64,000 nucleotides of DNA from the NCBI RefSeq assembly GCF_014042345.1, contig NZ_JACEZT010000001.1, positions 620,001-684,000 of the forward strand, given 5' to 3'. Numbering within the stretch: position 1 is the first letter of the stretch; each line of letters opens with the position of its first letter. The DNA is from Rugamonas brunnea (GTDB taxonomy: Bacteria; Pseudomonadota; Gammaproteobacteria; Burkholderiales; Burkholderiaceae_D). The notes under the pieces were generated by a model. It made no database searches, was not told where the DNA came from, and worked only from the letters and a program-made list of their open reading frames with translations. The position numbers and the translations under genes were made by a program. Positions 54,538-64,000 of the stretch are shown piece after piece.

Positions 54538-57468
54538 ATGGATCTGCACGACCAGCCCCCTGCCACGCCACCGGACCTGCTGTCGCCCGACGGCGCCGGC
54601 ACGCAACTGCAACTGGCGGTTGAACAGGCGCCGGTCGGCATCGCCTACCTGGACCGCGACGGCATGCTGGTGCGCGTCAATGCCCGCCTGTGCCGGATGC
54701 TGGGCATGGCGCCCGATGCGCTGCAAGGGCGTCACTACAGCCACTTCCTGGCCGAGGCCGACCACCAGGTGATCGCGGCCGGCCAGGCCGAGCTGCTGGC
54801 CATGCCGGGCGTGGCGCAAAAGAATGACATACGCTGGCGCGGCCAGGACGACACCTTGTTGTGGACCCACGTCACGCGCTACAGCATTGCCGCCGCCGGC
54901 GATGCGCCCGCCGGCCAGGTGTGGTGGGTCAACGACATCAGCCAGCGGCGCCAGCTCAAGGACATGCTGCAACTGTCGAACCGGGCGCTGGCGGCCTGCT
55001 CGAATGGCGTGCTGATCACCAGCGCCAGCGAACCAGACTACCCCATCATGTACGCCAATCCCGCGTTCTACGCGATGACGGGCTACACGCCGATGGACAT
55101 CATGGGCCGCAACTGCCGCCTGCTGCAGAACGCCGACCGCGACCAGCCCGGCCTGGCCACCGTGCGCCACGCGCTGGGCCAGCGCAAGGATGCCCATGTG
55201 GTGCTGCGCAACTACCGCCGCGACGGCACCCTGTTCTGGAACGACCTGCTGATCTCGCCCGTGCCGGACGAGCACGGCGTCGTCACCCATTATGTGGGCA
55301 TCCTCAACGACATTACCGTGCTCAAGGAAAAGGAAGAGCGCCTCACCTACCAGTCCACGCATGACGAGCTGACCGGCCTGCCCAACCGCGCACTGTTCCA
55401 CCGGCGCCTGCAGCAAGCCATGCTGCAGGCGGGCCAGCACGACCACGCCGTGGCCCTGCTGTGCGTGGGCCTGGACAACTTCGAACTGGTCAACGAGAGC
55501 CTGGGCCACGCGGCCGGCGACCAGATGCTGTCCATCGCCGCCCAGCGCCTGCAGCAATGCATGGGCGAGCACGACACGCTGGCCCGGCTGGGCGACCACG
55601 AATTCCTCGCCATCCTGGGCGCCGTGGACGGGGCCGGCGACGTGATGCCCGTGTGCGAGCACATGTTCGTGGTGCTGGCGCAACCGTTCGCGCTGGCCGG
55701 CCAGCCGGTGCACGTGAGCGCCAGCATCGGCATCGCGCTCTACCCGCAGGACGGTGCCGACAGCGCCACCCTGATGCGCTACGCCGACCTGGCGCTGTCG
55801 CGCGCGCGCGAACAGGGCGGCGCCAAGTACCAGTTCTTCGCGCAGGAAATGAACCAGCGCACGCTGGAGCGCATCGCCATGGAATCGGCCCTGCGACAGG
55901 CCATCGCGCGCGACGAATTGCGCCTGCTGTACCAGCCGCTGGCAGACTTGCGCACGGGCGCCATCGTCAGCGTGGAAGCGCTGGTGCGCTGGCAACATCC
56001 GACCCAGGGCTTGCTGGCGGCGGCCGAGTTCATCAACGTGGCCGAACAGGCCGGCCTGGCCGACGCCATCGGCGACTGGGTGCTGCGCCAGGCGTGCCGC
56101 GACCTGGCCGCCTGGCACGCGCAGCAACTGGCGCCGCTGCCGGTGGCCATCAATGTTTCGCCGCGCCAGTTCCGCGACCCTTTGTTCGCCGGCACCGTGG
56201 CCGCCATCCTCAATGAACATGGGGTGCTGGCGCCATCGCTGACGCTGGAGATCACCGAAGCGTGCCTGATGCAGGACAGCGGCGTGGGCGCGGCCAGCCT
56301 GGCCCGCCTCAAGGCGCTCGGCGTGCGGCTCGCACTGGACGACTTCGGCACCGGCTACGCCTCGCTGAGCAACCTGAAACGCTACCCGTTCGACGCCGTC
56401 AAGATTGAAAGCCAGTTCATCCGCAACATCGTCACCGACAGCGACGACGCGGCCCTGGCCCGCACCATCGTCTCCATGGCCCACCACCTGGGCATCGAAG
56501 TGGTGGCCGAAGGGGTGGAGACGGAAGCCCAGTGCGACTTCCTGCGCCGCAATATGTGCGACCTGGTCCAGGGCCATTTCTTCGCCCCGCCCGTCACGGC
56601 GGAAGCGCTGCTGGCCATGCGCGCCGAAGGACGGGCGCTGCCGCCGCACCTGCTGCGCATCCAGAAGCAAAAGCGCAGCCTGCTGCTGGTGGACGACGAG
56701 CAGAACATCGTGTCGGCCCTCAAGCGCCTGCTGCGGCGCGACGACTACCAGATCTACACGGCCAACAGCGGCCAGGAGGGGCTGGACGTGCTGGCCCAGC
56801 ACGCGGTGGACGTGATCGTGTCCGACCAGCGCATGCCCGGCATGCTGGGCGCCGACTTCCTGCGCAAGGCCAAGCTGCTGTATCCGGACACGATACGCAT
56901 CATGCTGTCCGGTTACACGGAACTGCAGTCCGTCACGGACGCCGTCAACGAGGGCGCGATCTACAAATTCCTCACCAAGCCGTGGGAGGACGAGCTGCTG
57001 CGCGGCCACATCGCCCAGGCGTTCCAGCTCAAGGAGATCGCCGACGACAACGCGCGCCTGCACCTGGAGGTGCGCACCGCCAACCACGAGCTGGCGGCCG
57101 CCAACCGGCGCATGGAGGAACTGCTGCTGCTCAAGCAGCGCCAGATCAGCCGCGACGAGATCAGCCTGAACGTGGCGCATGACGTGCTGCAGCACCTGCC
57201 GCTGCCCGTGATCGGCATGGACGACGCCGGCATGATCGCCTTCGTCAACGGCGCCGCCGCCGTCCTGTTCCGGCACAGCGGCGCCCTGCTCGGCAACGAG
57301 GCCAGCATGGTGCTGCCGGAACTGTTCCCCGATGCCAGCGCTGCCGCCGCACCGGCGCACCAGACCGTCATCGATGGCCAGCGCTACGACGTGGTGGTCT
57401 ATCCCATGGGCGAACGCTCGCAATCACGCGGCAGCCTGATCACGTTGAGCCACAGCGAGGAAGCATGA
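54538..57468 (+). CDS. PAS-LOV-GGDEF(degenerate)-EAL-REC-PAS c-di-GMP protein
   Basis: 976 residues, soluble. PAS 1 (about 22-140); a LOV-type PAS (about 145-262) with reactive Cys193 in GRNCRLLQN and flavin-contacting Asn225 and Asn235; the usual Gln in the last strand is Leu256 (YVGILNDIT). GGDEF (about 270-435) reads GDHEF at 352-356, so cyclase activity is probably lost. EAL is intact: SVEALVRW (EAL 480-482) and DDFGTG (601-606), although the usual Lys-Ile-Asp reads KIE (622-624). Receiver (about 700-825, DQRMPG, FLTKPW) and a final PAS-like part follow. Probably a blue-light-gated c-di-GMP phosphodiesterase. First of five packed genes. Confidence 0.9.
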   Translation: MDLHDQPPATPPDLLSPDGAGTQLQLAVEQAPVGIAYLDRDGMLVRVNARLCRMLGMAPDALQGRHYSHFLAEADHQVIAAGQAELLAMPGVAQKNDIRWRGQDDTLLWTHVTRYSIAAAGDAPAGQVWWVNDISQRRQLKDMLQLSNRALAACSNGVLITSASEPDYPIMYANPAFYAMTGYTPMDIMGRNCRLLQNADRDQPGLATVRHALGQRKDAHVVLRNYRRDGTLFWNDLLISPVPDEHGVVTHYVGILNDITVLKEKEERLTYQSTHDELTGLPNRALFHRRLQQAMLQAGQHDHAVALLCVGLDNFELVNESLGHAAGDQMLSIAAQRLQQCMGEHDTLARLGDHEFLAILGAVDGAGDVMPVCEHMFVVLAQPFALAGQPVHVSASIGIALYPQDGADSATLMRYADLALSRAREQGGAKYQFFAQEMNQRTLERIAMESALRQAIARDELRLLYQPLADLRTGAIVSVEALVRWQHPTQGLLAAAEFINVAEQAGLADAIGDWVLRQACRDLAAWHAQQLAPLPVAINVSPRQFRDPLFAGTVAAILNEHGVLAPSLTLEITEACLMQDSGVGAASLARLKALGVRLALDDFGTGYASLSNLKRYPFDAVKIESQFIRNIVTDSDDAALARTIVSMAHHLGIEVVAEGVETEAQCDFLRRNMCDLVQGHFFAPPVTAEALLAMRAEGRALPPHLLRIQKQKRSLLLVDDEQNIVSALKRLLRRDDYQIYTANSGQEGLDVLAQHAVDVIVSDQRMPGMLGADFLRKAKLLYPDTIRIMLSGYTELQSVTDAVNEGAIYKFLTKPWEDELLRGHIAQAFQLKEIADDNARLHLEVRTANHELAAANRRMEELLLLKQRQISRDEISLNVAHDVLQHLPLPVIGMDDAGMIAFVNGAAAVLFRHSGALLGNEASMVLPELFPDASAAAAPAHQTVIDGQRYDVVVYPMGERSQSRGSLITLSHSEEA

Positions 57469-57836
57469 TGGAACCGTCCAGCGCATCGCACATCGCCATC
57501 GAACAGGCCGGCGCCGGCATGGTGCTGGCGGCCGACCTGCGCGACAGCCACGGCGCCGTGCTGCTGCCGCAAGGCGCCATCCTCACCGATGCCACCCTGG
57601 CCAGCCTGCGCCGACGCGGCGTAGCGCAGTGCACGGTGGTGCGCGCGACGGACGGACTGGATGGCGACGACGAAAACGACAAAGGCGGCGACGGCAGCGC
57701 GGCGGCCAGCGCGGCGCGGGCGGCCGCGCGCGCGGCCCAGCTGGCACGGCTACAGCACCTGTTCCGCCACACAGCGACGCACGAGGCCAACGCCACGCTG
57801 CTGCAATTGCTGACTGATTACCGCAACCGGGAGTGA
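57465..57836 (+). CDS. free-standing module shared with the HD-GYP protein, function unknown
   Basis: 123 residues, overlapping the LOV gene stop by 4 bases (ATGA). Its N-terminal 60 residues (GMVLAADLRDSHGAVLLPQGAIL) resemble the C-terminal end of the HD-GYP-like protein at 60176 (GMVLARDLISRDGLMLLP), and the DUF3391 lead of HD-GYP proteins. The C-terminal 55 residues form an Ala/Arg-rich helix after a Gly/Asp linker. No catalytic motif. Probably a docking or regulatory partner within the operon. Confidence 0.65.
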   Translation: MMEPSSASHIAIEQAGAGMVLAADLRDSHGAVLLPQGAILTDATLASLRRRGVAQCTVVRATDGLDGDDENDKGGDGSAAASAARAAARAAQLARLQHLFRHTATHEANATLLQLLTDYRNRE

Positions 57837-57838
57837 GC

Positions 57839-58675
57839 ATGCCCACCATGGACGACATCATCAAGCAGGTACACGACTTGCCGTCGCTGCCCGCCGTGGT
57901 GGCCGAACTGCTCACCACCGTCGAACAGGACGAAGTGGACTTGCACGCGCTGGCAGGCAAGATCGCCCTGGACCAGTCGCTCACGGCCAAGACCCTGCGG
58001 CTGGCCAATTCCTCGTTCTATGGCATGCCCACCAAGGTCACCACCATCGGCCAGGCGATCGCCGTACTGGGCTTTCACAGCATCCGCACGCTGGTGACCG
58101 CCTGCGCCGTCACGGGCGCGTTCCGGCCCGGGGCGGCCAGCCGCTTCGCGTTCGAGCCGTTCTGGCGCCACGCCATCGGCACGGCCGTGTGCGCGCGCGC
58201 GCTGGCCCGCCACGCGCGCCTGAGCCCGGAGACGGCGTTCACGGCCGGCCTGCTGCACGACCTGGGCACGCTGGTGCTGGCCACCCGCTACCCGGCCGAG
58301 TACGACGCCGTGGAAGCCTACCGCCGTCAGCACGACTGCGGCCCCGGCGTGGCCCAGCACGCCATCTTCGGCTATGACCATGCGCGCGTCGGCAGCGCGC
58401 TGGCGGCGCACTGGAAATTCCCGCCCGCGATTCAGGATGCCGTGTCCGGCCACCACCATCCGGACGGTCCCGACGGCATGTCGCTGGCCCTGCTGATCCA
58501 TGTCGCCGACGTGCTGGCCCACGCACTCGACCTGGGCGGCGAGGAGGACGACCAGGTGCCGCCCCTGTCGCAACAGAGCTGGCGTATGCTGGCCTTGAGC
58601 GACGCGGCCTGCATGGCCATCTTCGCGGAAACGGAAGCCACGTTCCAGGACCTGTGCCAGATCCTGGTGCATTGA
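57839..58675 (+). CDS. HDOD domain protein
   Basis: 278 residues, ATG at 57839 with GGGAG upstream (an earlier GTG is less likely). It is an HDOD protein: HD-related all-helical domain, motifs LPSLPAVVAELL, LANSSFYGMP and the AGLLHDLGTLVLATRY region, but the catalytic HD set is used for regulation in this family rather than hydrolysis. HDOD proteins bind or tune signalling partners. Third in the LOV operon, 2 bases after the preceding stop. Confidence 0.88.
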   Translation: MPTMDDIIKQVHDLPSLPAVVAELLTTVEQDEVDLHALAGKIALDQSLTAKTLRLANSSFYGMPTKVTTIGQAIAVLGFHSIRTLVTACAVTGAFRPGAASRFAFEPFWRHAIGTAVCARALARHARLSPETAFTAGLLHDLGTLVLATRYPAEYDAVEAYRRQHDCGPGVAQHAIFGYDHARVGSALAAHWKFPPAIQDAVSGHHHPDGPDGMSLALLIHVADVLAHALDLGGEEDDQVPPLSQQSWRMLALSDAACMAIFAETEATFQDLCQILVH

Positions 58676-58691
58676 CGGAGTACCCACACCC

Positions 58692-60175
<1,484 letters not shown>

Positions 60176-60179
<4 letters not shown>

Positions 60180-61516
60180 CACCAGCCGCACTGCCGCACA
60201 GCCCGCCCGTCATGCAGACGGCCAGCGCCACCCTGCTGTTCGTGGACGACGAGCCCAACATCCTGTCCTCGCTGCGCCGCCTGTTCCGCCCGCGCGGCTA
60301 CCGCGTGCTGACGGCCGAAAGCGGCGCCGAGGGGCTGGAAGTGCTGGCGCAGGAACCGGTGGACCTGGTGATCTCCGACATGCGCATGCCGGAAATGGAC
60401 GGCGCCCGCTTCCTGGCCCAGGTGCGCCAGCGCTGGCCCGGCGTGCTGCGGCTGCTGCTGACCGGGTATTCGGACATCCAGTCCATCCAGGACGCCATCA
60501 ATTGCGGCGAGATCTACCGCTACATCACCAAGCCATGGGACGACAACGACATTGTGCTGGTGGTGCGTCACGCGCTCGAACGGCGCGAACTGGAACTGGA
60601 AAAAGCCAGGCTGGAGCAACTGACCCAGCGCCAGAACGAGGAGCTGAAAGCCCTCAACCAGAACCTGGAAGCCCAAGTGGAGGCGCGCACACGGCAGCTC
60701 AAGGTGGCGCACGACGCGGCGGTGGCAGCCAACGAGAAGCTCAAGGCCAATTTCATCACCACCATCAAGCTGCTGTCGAGCCTGGTCGAACTGCGCGGTG
60801 CCCAGCACACGGGGCATGCGCGCCAGGTGGCCGACCTGGCCCGCAAGCTGGCCGTGGCCCTCAAGCTCGACGTGCGCGAGACGCAGGACGTGTTCATCGC
60901 CGCCCTGCTGCAGGATATCGGCAAGATCGGTTTCACCGACGACATGCTGGCCACCCCGCTCACCATGCTCAACGGCGAGGCGCTGGGCCAGTACCGCAAG
61001 CACCCGTTGCGGGCCGAGCAATTGCTGATGCCGCTGCCGGACTTGCGCGGCAGCGCCGCCATCCTGCGCGCCCAGCTCGAACGCTTCGACGGCAACGGCT
61101 TCCCCTACGGGATCTCGGGGCTGGCCATTCCCATCGGCGCGCGCATCCTGGCGCTGGCGGCCGACTATTTCAACCTGCAGCACGGCGCCATGGTGCAGCG
61201 CCACCTGCGGCCCGAGGAAGCCAAGTCGCTGATCATGGATGCGGCGGGCAAACGCTACGACCCGTCCGTGGTGGCCGCCTTCCGCCAGCTGGTCGACTAC
61301 ACGGTCGAGGACCCGGGCGCCGGGGTGGAAATCCTGTCGGGCGAGCTGCAGCCAGGCATGGTGCTGGCGCGCGACCTGATCAGCCGCGACGGCCTGATGC
61401 TGCTGCCGGCCGAGCATGTGCTGGACCCGCGCATGATCCAGCAGGTGCAGGATTTCGAATCGAAGAGCGAGGGCCGGCTGGCGATCTGGGTGCGCCTCGC
61501 CAAGGGAACGCCATGA
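60176..61516 (+). CDS. receiver plus degenerate HD-GYP-like response regulator
   Basis: 446 residues; start ATGA overlaps the kinase stop by four bases. Receiver (about 16-135, Asp68 in ISDMRMPEMDG, TKPWDDND), coiled linker (about 150-200), then an HD-GYP-like domain (about 205-370). The catalytic HD pair reads QDIGK (Gln246-Asp247), and the HHExxxGxGYP motif reads AQLERFDGNGFP. Both metal-binding His positions are therefore lost and c-di-GMP phosphodiesterase activity is unlikely. The C-terminal 60 residues match the small protein at 57465. Probably an adaptor or sensor of c-di-GMP-like signals. Followed 12 bases later by the convergent depolymerase stop. Confidence 0.88.
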
Positions 61517-61528
61517 ACACGGCGGCCG

Positions 61529-62569
61529 TCACTGGCCCGACGCCACGGTGTTGGCCGGCGACGAGGTCAGCCGTTCCACCATCGCATGCACGGCCATCAT
61601 CTGCGGGCCGGACTTGAACGCATAGTTGACGCCCGTGTAGCCATACCAGTCCCAGCAGCCCTGCGGGTTGTACGGCACATTGGACGCGTTCACCTGCGGG
61701 TACAGCACGATGATGTTGTTGGTGTCGGCCCAGTTGTTGTAGCTGCTCTTGCCGTAGAAATCGTCGTGCACCACGGCCGCCGACTGCTTGCAGCCATGGA
61801 ACGCCACGTGCACGCGGCAGGCCTTGCCGGCGTTGCAGCTGGCCGGCACATAGGCATAGGCGTCAGCCGCCATGCCGGTGCTGGCATCGGCGAACTCGCG
61901 CTGGTTGAAGGTGATGATCTTGCCCGACAGCTTGCTGGCCGGCGCCTTGGCCTTGCCGTAGATGTGGGCGAACATGGCGCCCGGCTGGTCATACGCCGTG
62001 TGGTGCACCGTGCACTTGCTGATGTAGGGCGCCGCATTGGCGCCGCAGCTGTTGCCGAACGCGGGCGTCAGCAGCGCATGGCCGGCCGGCACATTGTTCA
62101 CATACACCAGGTTGGCGTCGGCCACGCCGGCGTCCTTGAAGAAGGTGACGGTGGCGTCCACGGCCTGCTGGTACACCACCGTATCCTTGGTGCCGCTGAA
62201 CACGTAGATGCGCTGGTTCTGCAAGGCTGTGAGCGGATCGATCTGGCCGCTGGCGGCGAAGCCCTGGGCCGACAACAGCAGCAGGGCCGGGTTGGGCGGC
62301 AGGAAAGGCACCTGGCCCATGCACACGGTCGCGTTCACCAGCGACCCGGCCGCGCAATAATACGGGCCGCCGGCCACCACGCCCGCCCCCACCACGGCGC
62401 TCGAATAGGCGACTTGATATTGCACCGCCATAAACGCGCCCGACGACAGGCCGGACACGGATGTGGCGCCATGGTCGGCGCCCAGCGCGGGCAGGTTGCT
62501 GCTACCGTGCGCCAGAGGGGAAAACGCCAGCGCGACGGCCAGCAGGGATGCATGGACAGGCAATTTCAT
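61529..62569 (-). CDS. extracellular PHB depolymerase-like esterase
   Basis: 346 residues with signal peptide (1-23, ending HGSS). PHB depolymerase fold with lipase box GLSSG (40-44) and nucleophile Ser42. Other landmarks: GGPYYCAAG (oxyanion region), VFSGTKDTVV, NSCGANAAP and CWDWYGYTG, with many Cys that may form disulfides. Secreted enzyme that cleaves poly-3-hydroxybutyrate to oligomers. No separate substrate-binding domain is present. Convergent with the HD-GYP-like gene, with only 12 bases between them and no hairpin. Confidence 0.88.
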   Translation of the reverse strand: MKLPVHASLLAVALAFSPLAHGSSNLPALGADHGATSVSGLSSGAFMAVQYQVAYSSAVVGAGVVAGGPYYCAAGSLVNATVCMGQVPFLPPNPALLLLSAQGFAASGQIDPLTALQNQRIYVFSGTKDTVVYQQAVDATVTFFKDAGVADANLVYVNNVPAGHALLTPAFGNSCGANAAPYISKCTVHHTAYDQPGAMFAHIYGKAKAPASKLSGKIITFNQREFADASTGMAADAYAYVPASCNAGKACRVHVAFHGCKQSAAVVHDDFYGKSSYNNWADTNNIIVLYPQVNASNVPYNPQGCWDWYGYTGVNYAFKSGPQMMAVHAMVERLTSSPANTVASGQ

Positions 62570-62798
62570 CGTGGACTCCTGGAGCGGAAATAGGAAGAAA
62601 ACCGGGAAGAAAACCGGCGAAAACAGGGCAGAGACGGGCTAAACGCAGTGCCTAGCAAGACGAAATTGATGCACTGCACCATCAGCGCAACGCGATCTTC
62701 CCACAGAAAGCCGCCGTGCGCGCAATCGTGGTAAAAATACAAATTACCCTGGGTATGGAGTCTTTACGGGGCGCAGCGAACGTTGCCCGCCCATAGCG

Positions 62799-64000
62799 TC
62801 AGCTGGCCTGCGTGGCCGGCAGGCGCACGACGAAGCGCGTGCCCTTGCCCACTTCGGACGCCACCTCGATCTTGCCGCCATGCTTGTGCACGATGCCGTA
62901 GGACAGCGACAAGCCCAGGCCCGTGCCGCTGCCCACCGGCTTGGTGGTGAAGAACGGTTCGAAGATGCGGTTCAGGTGTTCGGGCGCGATGCCCACGCCG
63001 GTGTCGGCCACCTCCACCCACACCCAGCCGTTGGCCGTACCGGTGCTGATCGTGATCTCGCCCTGTTCCTTGATGGCGTGGCCGGCGTTCACGAGCAGGT
63101 TCATGAACACCTGGTTCAGCTGCGACGCCAGGCAGCGTATCGGCGGCAACTGGCCGTAGCGCTTGACGATGGTGGCTTTGTATTTGAGCTCGTTGGCCAC
63201 GATGTTGAGCGTGCTGTCCAGCCCCTTGTGCAGGTCGGCGATCTGCCATTCCGTCTCGCCCACGTGGGAAAAGTCCTTGAGCGCCTGCACGATGTCCTTG
63301 ACCCGCTTCAGGCCATCCATCGATTCGCGCACCAGCTCGCCCACATCCTCGCGCAGGTAGTCCAGGTCGGCCTGTTCGCGCACGGCCGCCATGCGCTTGC
63401 CGAGCGCGGTATCGCCGGCGCCGGCGCCGGCCACGACCTGCTCATACTGGTCGATCACGCCGAGCAGCGTGCCCACATAGCCTTGCAGCGCGCCCATGTT
63501 GGAATTGACGAAGCCGACCGGGTTGTTGATCTCGTGCGCGATGCCGGCCGCCAGCTGGCCGATGGACGCCATCTTTTCCGATTGCAGCAATTGCTGGTGC
63601 GCGTCGCGCAGCTTGCCGATCAGCTGCTGCTGCTCCAGTCCCTTGGCCTGCAAGGCTTCTTCCATGTGCTTGCGGGCCGTGATGTCGGTCAGCGCGCCGA
63701 TCACTTCCAGCGGCACGCCATGCTCGTCGCGGATCAGGCGCAGCGTGTCGTGCATCCACAGGTAGGAACCGTCGGCGATGCGGAAGCGGTATTCGTAGGC
63801 GCGCTGGCCTTCGGTGAACACCAGCGCCAGGCTGGAGAAGATGTTGGGCGCATCGTCGGGATGGATATGGTCGAACCAGAAATTGGGATCGGCCAGCATC
63901 TGCTCGGGCCGGTAACCGAGCACATTGTAGGCGTTGTTGCTGACGAAGGTCATCTTGAAGTCACCGCTGGGCACGGTGGTATAGATGATGGCCGGGGTGT
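62799..64000 (-). CDS. PAS histidine kinase, 5' end beyond window
   Basis: 400 or so codons visible, open through the last base. The reading frame continues upstream ([14 protein letters not shown]), so the codon at 63974 is not the start. PAS with [20 protein letters not shown] near the visible start, coiled coil, H-box AHEINNPVG, HATPase with GVGIAPEHL and [11 protein letters not shown]. Paralogue of the operon kinase at 58692. Its partners lie outside the window. Confidence 0.9.
   Translation of the reverse strand, partial: TPAIIYTTVPSGDFKMTFVSNNAYNVLGYRPEQMLADPNFWFDHIHPDDAPNIFSSLALVFTEGQRAYEYRFRIADGSYLWMHDTLRLIRDEHGVPLEVIGALTDITARKHMEEALQAKGLEQQQLIGKLRDAHQQLLQSEKMASIGQLAAGIAHEINNPVGFVNSNMGALQGYVGTLLGVIDQYEQVVAGAGAGDTALGKRMAAVREQADLDYLREDVGELVRESMDGLKRVKDIVQALKDFSHVGETEWQIADLHKGLDSTLNIVANELKYKATIVKRYGQLPPIRCLASQLNQVFMNLLVNAGHAIKEQGEITISTGTANGWVWVEVADTGVGIAPEHLNRIFEPFFTTKPVGSGTGLGLSLSYGIVHKHGGKIEVASEVGKGTRFVVRLPATQAS

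Overview
The window looks like chromosome from a high-GC betaproteobacterium of the Oxalobacteraceae (Massilia / Duganella / Janthinobacterium type). This is inferred from codon and base use, gene content (PHA metabolism, cydP-cydABX, trmJ/suhB divergent pair, TonB receptors, many c-di-GMP proteins) and protein style; no marker rRNA is present. I saw no tRNA, rRNA, CRISPR array, transposase, integrase or prophage gene.

Layout. 1-3.2 kb: a type IV pilus-type ATPase cut by the window edge, a C-terminally truncated RlmI-like protein and a secreted amidohydrolase. 3.3-6.6 kb: a three-gene metal (copper) operon, DUF2946 - PCu(A)C chaperone - TonB receptor. 6.7-12.4 kb: yaeQ, purU, a CurA-like reductase, a phasin, a KGG stress protein, an IMPase-like protein and an AraC regulator. 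12.5-15.6 kb: modABC plus modE with a recognisable ModE box. 15.7-19.5 kb: a GbsR/MarR-type regulator and the cytochrome bd operon cydP-A-B-X. 19.6-27.7 kb: cho, a YgjP-type metallopeptidase, a LOG protein, a TPR protein, TetR, patatin, a PhaF-like histone-tailed phasin and a two-module SDR resembling fatty acyl-CoA reductases. 27.8-34.3 kb: a TetR-controlled operon of cytochrome c, lipoprotein FAD oxidase, Tat-exported PLP enzyme and TonB receptor. 34.4-42.1 kb: transglutaminase-like protein, chemoreceptor, a seven-domain GGDEF/EAL hybrid and a PAS histidine kinase. 42.3-53.8 kb: lipase, GMC dehydrogenase with its Tat subunit, trmJ, suhB, rhlE, hyi, a lipoprotein, a DksA-type zinc finger and phaB. 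54.5-61.5 kb: a tightly packed five-gene signalling operon headed by a LOV-GGDEF-EAL-REC protein. 61.5-64 kb: PHB depolymerase and a histidine kinase cut by the edge.

The two most unusual things are: (1) the convergent gene junctions are filled by two families of long palindromes. Type A (three copies) has a constant outer arm and an inner arm that changes by compensatory substitutions. Type B (three copies; two are exactly 101 nt and begin directly after a stop codon) also has covarying tips. (2) The 54.5-61.5 kb operon joins a LOV-type light sensor (reactive Cys present, the usual Gln replaced by Leu), a degenerate GGDEF, an intact EAL, an HDOD protein, a histidine kinase and an HD-GYP-like protein whose catalytic His is Gln. 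It looks like a light-coupled signalling module with non-canonical output.

PHA metabolism is spread through the window (two phasins, phaB, depolymerase), and regulation by c-di-GMP/two-component proteins is dense between 35 and 64 kb.
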